Source of the DNA: JBBIRT01 sp037441725
Lineage (GTDB): Bacteria > Desulfobacterota > BSN033 > UBA1163
Direction: 5' to 3'
DNA: 23,351 nucleotides
NCBI GenBank assembly: GCA_037441725.1
Contig: JBBIRT010000045.1
Coordinates: 1 to 23,351, forward strand
In this document: piece after piece, positions 21,730-23,351 of the stretch
How positions within the stretch are numbered: the first letter of the stretch is position 1
Layout of the letters: each line of letters starts with the position of its first letter
The notes under the pieces: model-generated
Database searches by the model: none
What the model saw: the letters and a program-made list of their open reading frames with translations, nothing else
What the model was told of the DNA's origin: nothing
Made by a program: the position numbers and the translations under genes

Positions 21730-22233
21730 TTAACCATTATCCTCTAACCTTTTACAAAAGGTAACCCGATCATTTCCTGGTTGATAATAATCCGGAACTC
21801 TTGCCACCTCTCGAAATCCATTCTTTAGATAAAATCTTCTTGTCTTTTCAAATTGAGGGATGGTAGATGTATCGGCAAGAATCATCCGACCCTTTACCTC
21901 TTTGATCAATGCCTCTAAGAAAATTAAAAGTCTTGAACCAATCCTCTGGTGTTGAAAATCAGGATCCACCACAATCCAGTAGAGATCAAAGGTGCCTTGA
22001 GTCATCGGAACCGGTCCATAACAGATATAACCCATGGGTTGATCTTGATCATCGACCATACAATGAATCCTATAATCTTTTTGGTCCTGATCCTTTAATA
22101 CGATGTCGATCAATTCCATTGCTACCCCTATCTCTTCCGAGGTGAAGACTTGAGACTTGATTAACATAGAGAGTAACTTTGCTCGATCCTTATTGACTAA
22201 TGGACGAATTTCCATAAGCTCACTTTCATTCAT
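21730..22233 (-). CDS. GNAT family N-acetyltransferase
   Basis: A 167-residue acetyl-CoA-dependent transferase. MEIRPLVNKDRAKLLSML is the first strand and helix. YWIVVDPDFQHQRIGSRLL carries the Q/R-x-x-G-x-G/S acetyl-CoA loop, with Ser in the third Gly position. TSTIPQFEKTRRFYLKNGFREVARVPDYY is the C-terminal motif B region (a full run is not given). The substrate is unknown. Three in-frame starts exist (TTG 22263, ATG 22233, ATG 22215). I keep 22233, but ATG 22215 sits at the usual domain border. It follows the protease gene by 13 bp. Confidence 0.86.
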   Translation of the reverse strand: MNESELMEIRPLVNKDRAKLLSMLIKSQVFTSEEIGVAMELIDIVLKDQDQKDYRIHCMVDDQDQPMGYICYGPVPMTQGTFDLYWIVVDPDFQHQRIGSRLLIFLEALIKEVKGRMILADTSTIPQFEKTRRFYLKNGFREVARVPDYYQPGNDRVTFCKRLEDNG

Positions 22234-22246
22234 CCTTCTATTGAAT

Positions 22247-23351
22247 TTACCTTCCCTTCTCAACCACTTTGATCAGTGTATTTTCAGGAATCTTCTCATT
22301 TAGATATCTTCCATTGAGCAAAGCCATCTCTTGAAGTCTTTCATTCTCGAGGCCGAGGGATCGAAGAATATTTTCCAGGGTATCTGAATTTCTTGTAGAA
22401 TGGATACGAAGACGGTCTGGTTTCACCTGGATCTTTCTAAGGTCATTTAGTTCCTTAAATTGACGCATGGTATGGTCAAACATGGGGCCGTACTTTTGGA
22501 AAAGGTTAATCGTGGTGAGTCCATGAAACATGAAAACGTTCTTTCCCTTCTCCATAAAATAAGAGAGCAATCGGTAGGCTGCCCTTTGCGTATAAATCTC
22601 TGAGATGACCCTTTGTGAAAAAAGATGATTGACCTGAATCGTCTCAGATCGAATCAAAACAGCCCCTGTCCGCTTGATAAATTCCTTGGCTAACTCCTTA
22701 GAGGATGATCCAGATGTGACCATAAGGATCATCATGGCCTTTTCTTCCTCATCAACCATTTGGATTTGGGATGGCCTATGGTGAATCCTCCATCTCAGGG
22801 GGATAGGGAACTGAAATCTTTGATCAGGATGGTAGAAGACATGGTCCTCAATATAACCTTGCCTTGGATCCTCTCCGAAGACAAGACCCTCTATCTGTTT
22901 AAGATAGAAGTCTCTATTGATTTTTAAAATCCTTGTTCCGAGTTTCTGTTGCCACTCCTTTGCCCTCTTCCTAATGGCCTCAACCCGATTCTCTGGGCTC
23001 GGATGGGTTGTAAACCAGCTCGGGAGTCCACTTTGATCTAATCCGGGGTTCATCCGTTCCAGGGTCTCAAAAAAATTGGCCATATAGGTGGCATCGTAGC
23101 CTAACTTGCTTGAGTATTCGACCCCTAAATCGTCAGCCTCTCTCTCATGATCTCTACTGAATCTTAGAAATAGAAGGCCGACCCCCAACTGAGCCAATCC
23201 TGATAACATGGGGATGTCTTGAATAAAGAGTTCACCAATTCCCAATCCTAATTGGGCAAGCTGAGCTTGGCTATACTGCTTTGCAGTGTGTCGGGCGGTG
23301 ATATGACCAATTTCATGCCCGATTAAACCTGCAAGTTCTGCTTCACTGTTG
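22247..23351 (-). CDS. M48 family zinc metalloprotease (BepA/YfgC-like), N-terminus beyond the window
   Basis: This is the C-terminal 368 codons of a periplasmic protease involved in outer-membrane protein quality control in relatives. The HEIGH zinc motif is at 23303-23317 within ELAGLIGHEIGHITARH, and the third ligand is in RDHEREADDLGVEYSSKLGY. TTHPSPENRVEAIRKRA is the conserved segment after the protease core. The remainder is not the TPR of BepA. It is about 220 residues ending in a LysM-like segment (HSTRNSDTLENILRSLG then NTLIKVVEKG). It is the first visible gene of the run with the acetyltransferase and phosphofructokinase; its start and signal peptide are off the right edge. Confidence 0.9.
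   Translation of the reverse strand, partial: NSEAELAGLIGHEIGHITARHTAKQYSQAQLAQLGLGIGELFIQDIPMLSGLAQLGVGLLFLRFSRDHEREADDLGVEYSSKLGYDATYMANFFETLERMNPGLDQSGLPSWFTTHPSPENRVEAIRKRAKEWQQKLGTRILKINRDFYLKQIEGLVFGEDPRQGYIEDHVFYHPDQRFQFPIPLRWRIHHRPSQIQMVDEEEKAMMILMVTSGSSSKELAKEFIKRTGAVLIRSETIQVNHLFSQRVISEIYTQRAAYRLLSYFMEKGKNVFMFHGLTTINLFQKYGPMFDHTMRQFKELNDLRKIQVKPDRLRIHSTRNSDTLENILRSLGLENERLQEMALLNGRYLNEKIPENTLIKVVEKGR

Noticed and set aside
1..23351. CRISPR array, tRNA, rRNA, phage or insertion-sequence transposase genes
   Set aside because: No regularly spaced repeats, no cloverleaf or rRNA segments, and no integrase or transposase motifs were found on reading both strands.

Overview
The window carries 25 coding regions (20 on the minus strand, 5 on the plus strand) packed at bacterial density. 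No rRNA, tRNA or CRISPR array was seen. The organism is a Gram-negative bacterium: it has two ADP-heptose:LPS heptosyltransferases, a TonB-type protein, a BepA-like M48 protease and lipoprotein signals. A PPi-type phosphofructokinase and the general style of the proteins suggest an anaerobic Desulfobacterota- or Nitrospirota-like lineage. That placement is inference and would need a marker-gene tree.

Layout. (1) 1-4318, minus: an LPS core or outer-sugar operon, read as heptosyltransferase I-like, heptosyltransferase II, family-2 glycosyltransferase, NAD-dependent sugar epimerase (broken by an in-frame amber) and a DegT/DnrJ aminotransferase that runs off the left edge. (2) 4319-4638: a 320-bp gap holding a long imperfect palindrome that looks like a MITE or other dispersed repeat. 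(3) 4639-10145, minus: a giant periplasmic TPR protein, a TonB-like protein, FtsB, a radical SAM protein and a YbgC-type thioesterase. The TPR stop overlaps the TonB start as TAATG. (4) 10188-10202: back-to-back promoters, with a secreted isoaspartyl methyltransferase on the plus strand. (5) 11006-13512, minus: inositol-monophosphatase-like enzyme, RarA, and a small unknown protein. (6) 13612-14028, plus: a PaaI-like thioesterase with a terminator embedded in the convergent gene. (7) 14040-17102, minus: LysM-NlpC/P60 peptidoglycan hydrolase, YciO/YrdC protein, flavin reductase, amidohydrolase. (8) 17350-20571, plus: coiled-coil lipoprotein, strong terminator, class A PBP, CoA-binding protein. 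(9) 20573-23351, minus: M48 protease (runs off the right edge), GNAT acetyltransferase, PPi-type phosphofructokinase.

The theme is the cell envelope: LPS core, peptidoglycan synthesis and hydrolysis, division (FtsB), outer-membrane quality control and periplasmic scaffolds.

The most unusual result is four coding regions interrupted by in-frame TAG or TAA with homologous reading frame continuing on the far side: the epimerase, the TPR protein, the TonB-like protein, and the phosphofructokinase, where TAA lies just where translation should begin. Both TAG and TAA are involved, and TAG also serves as an ordinary stop here, so simple codon reassignment is unlikely. Recent gene decay or consensus/assembly errors are the main alternatives. 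I found no clearly new multi-gene defence or mobile system.
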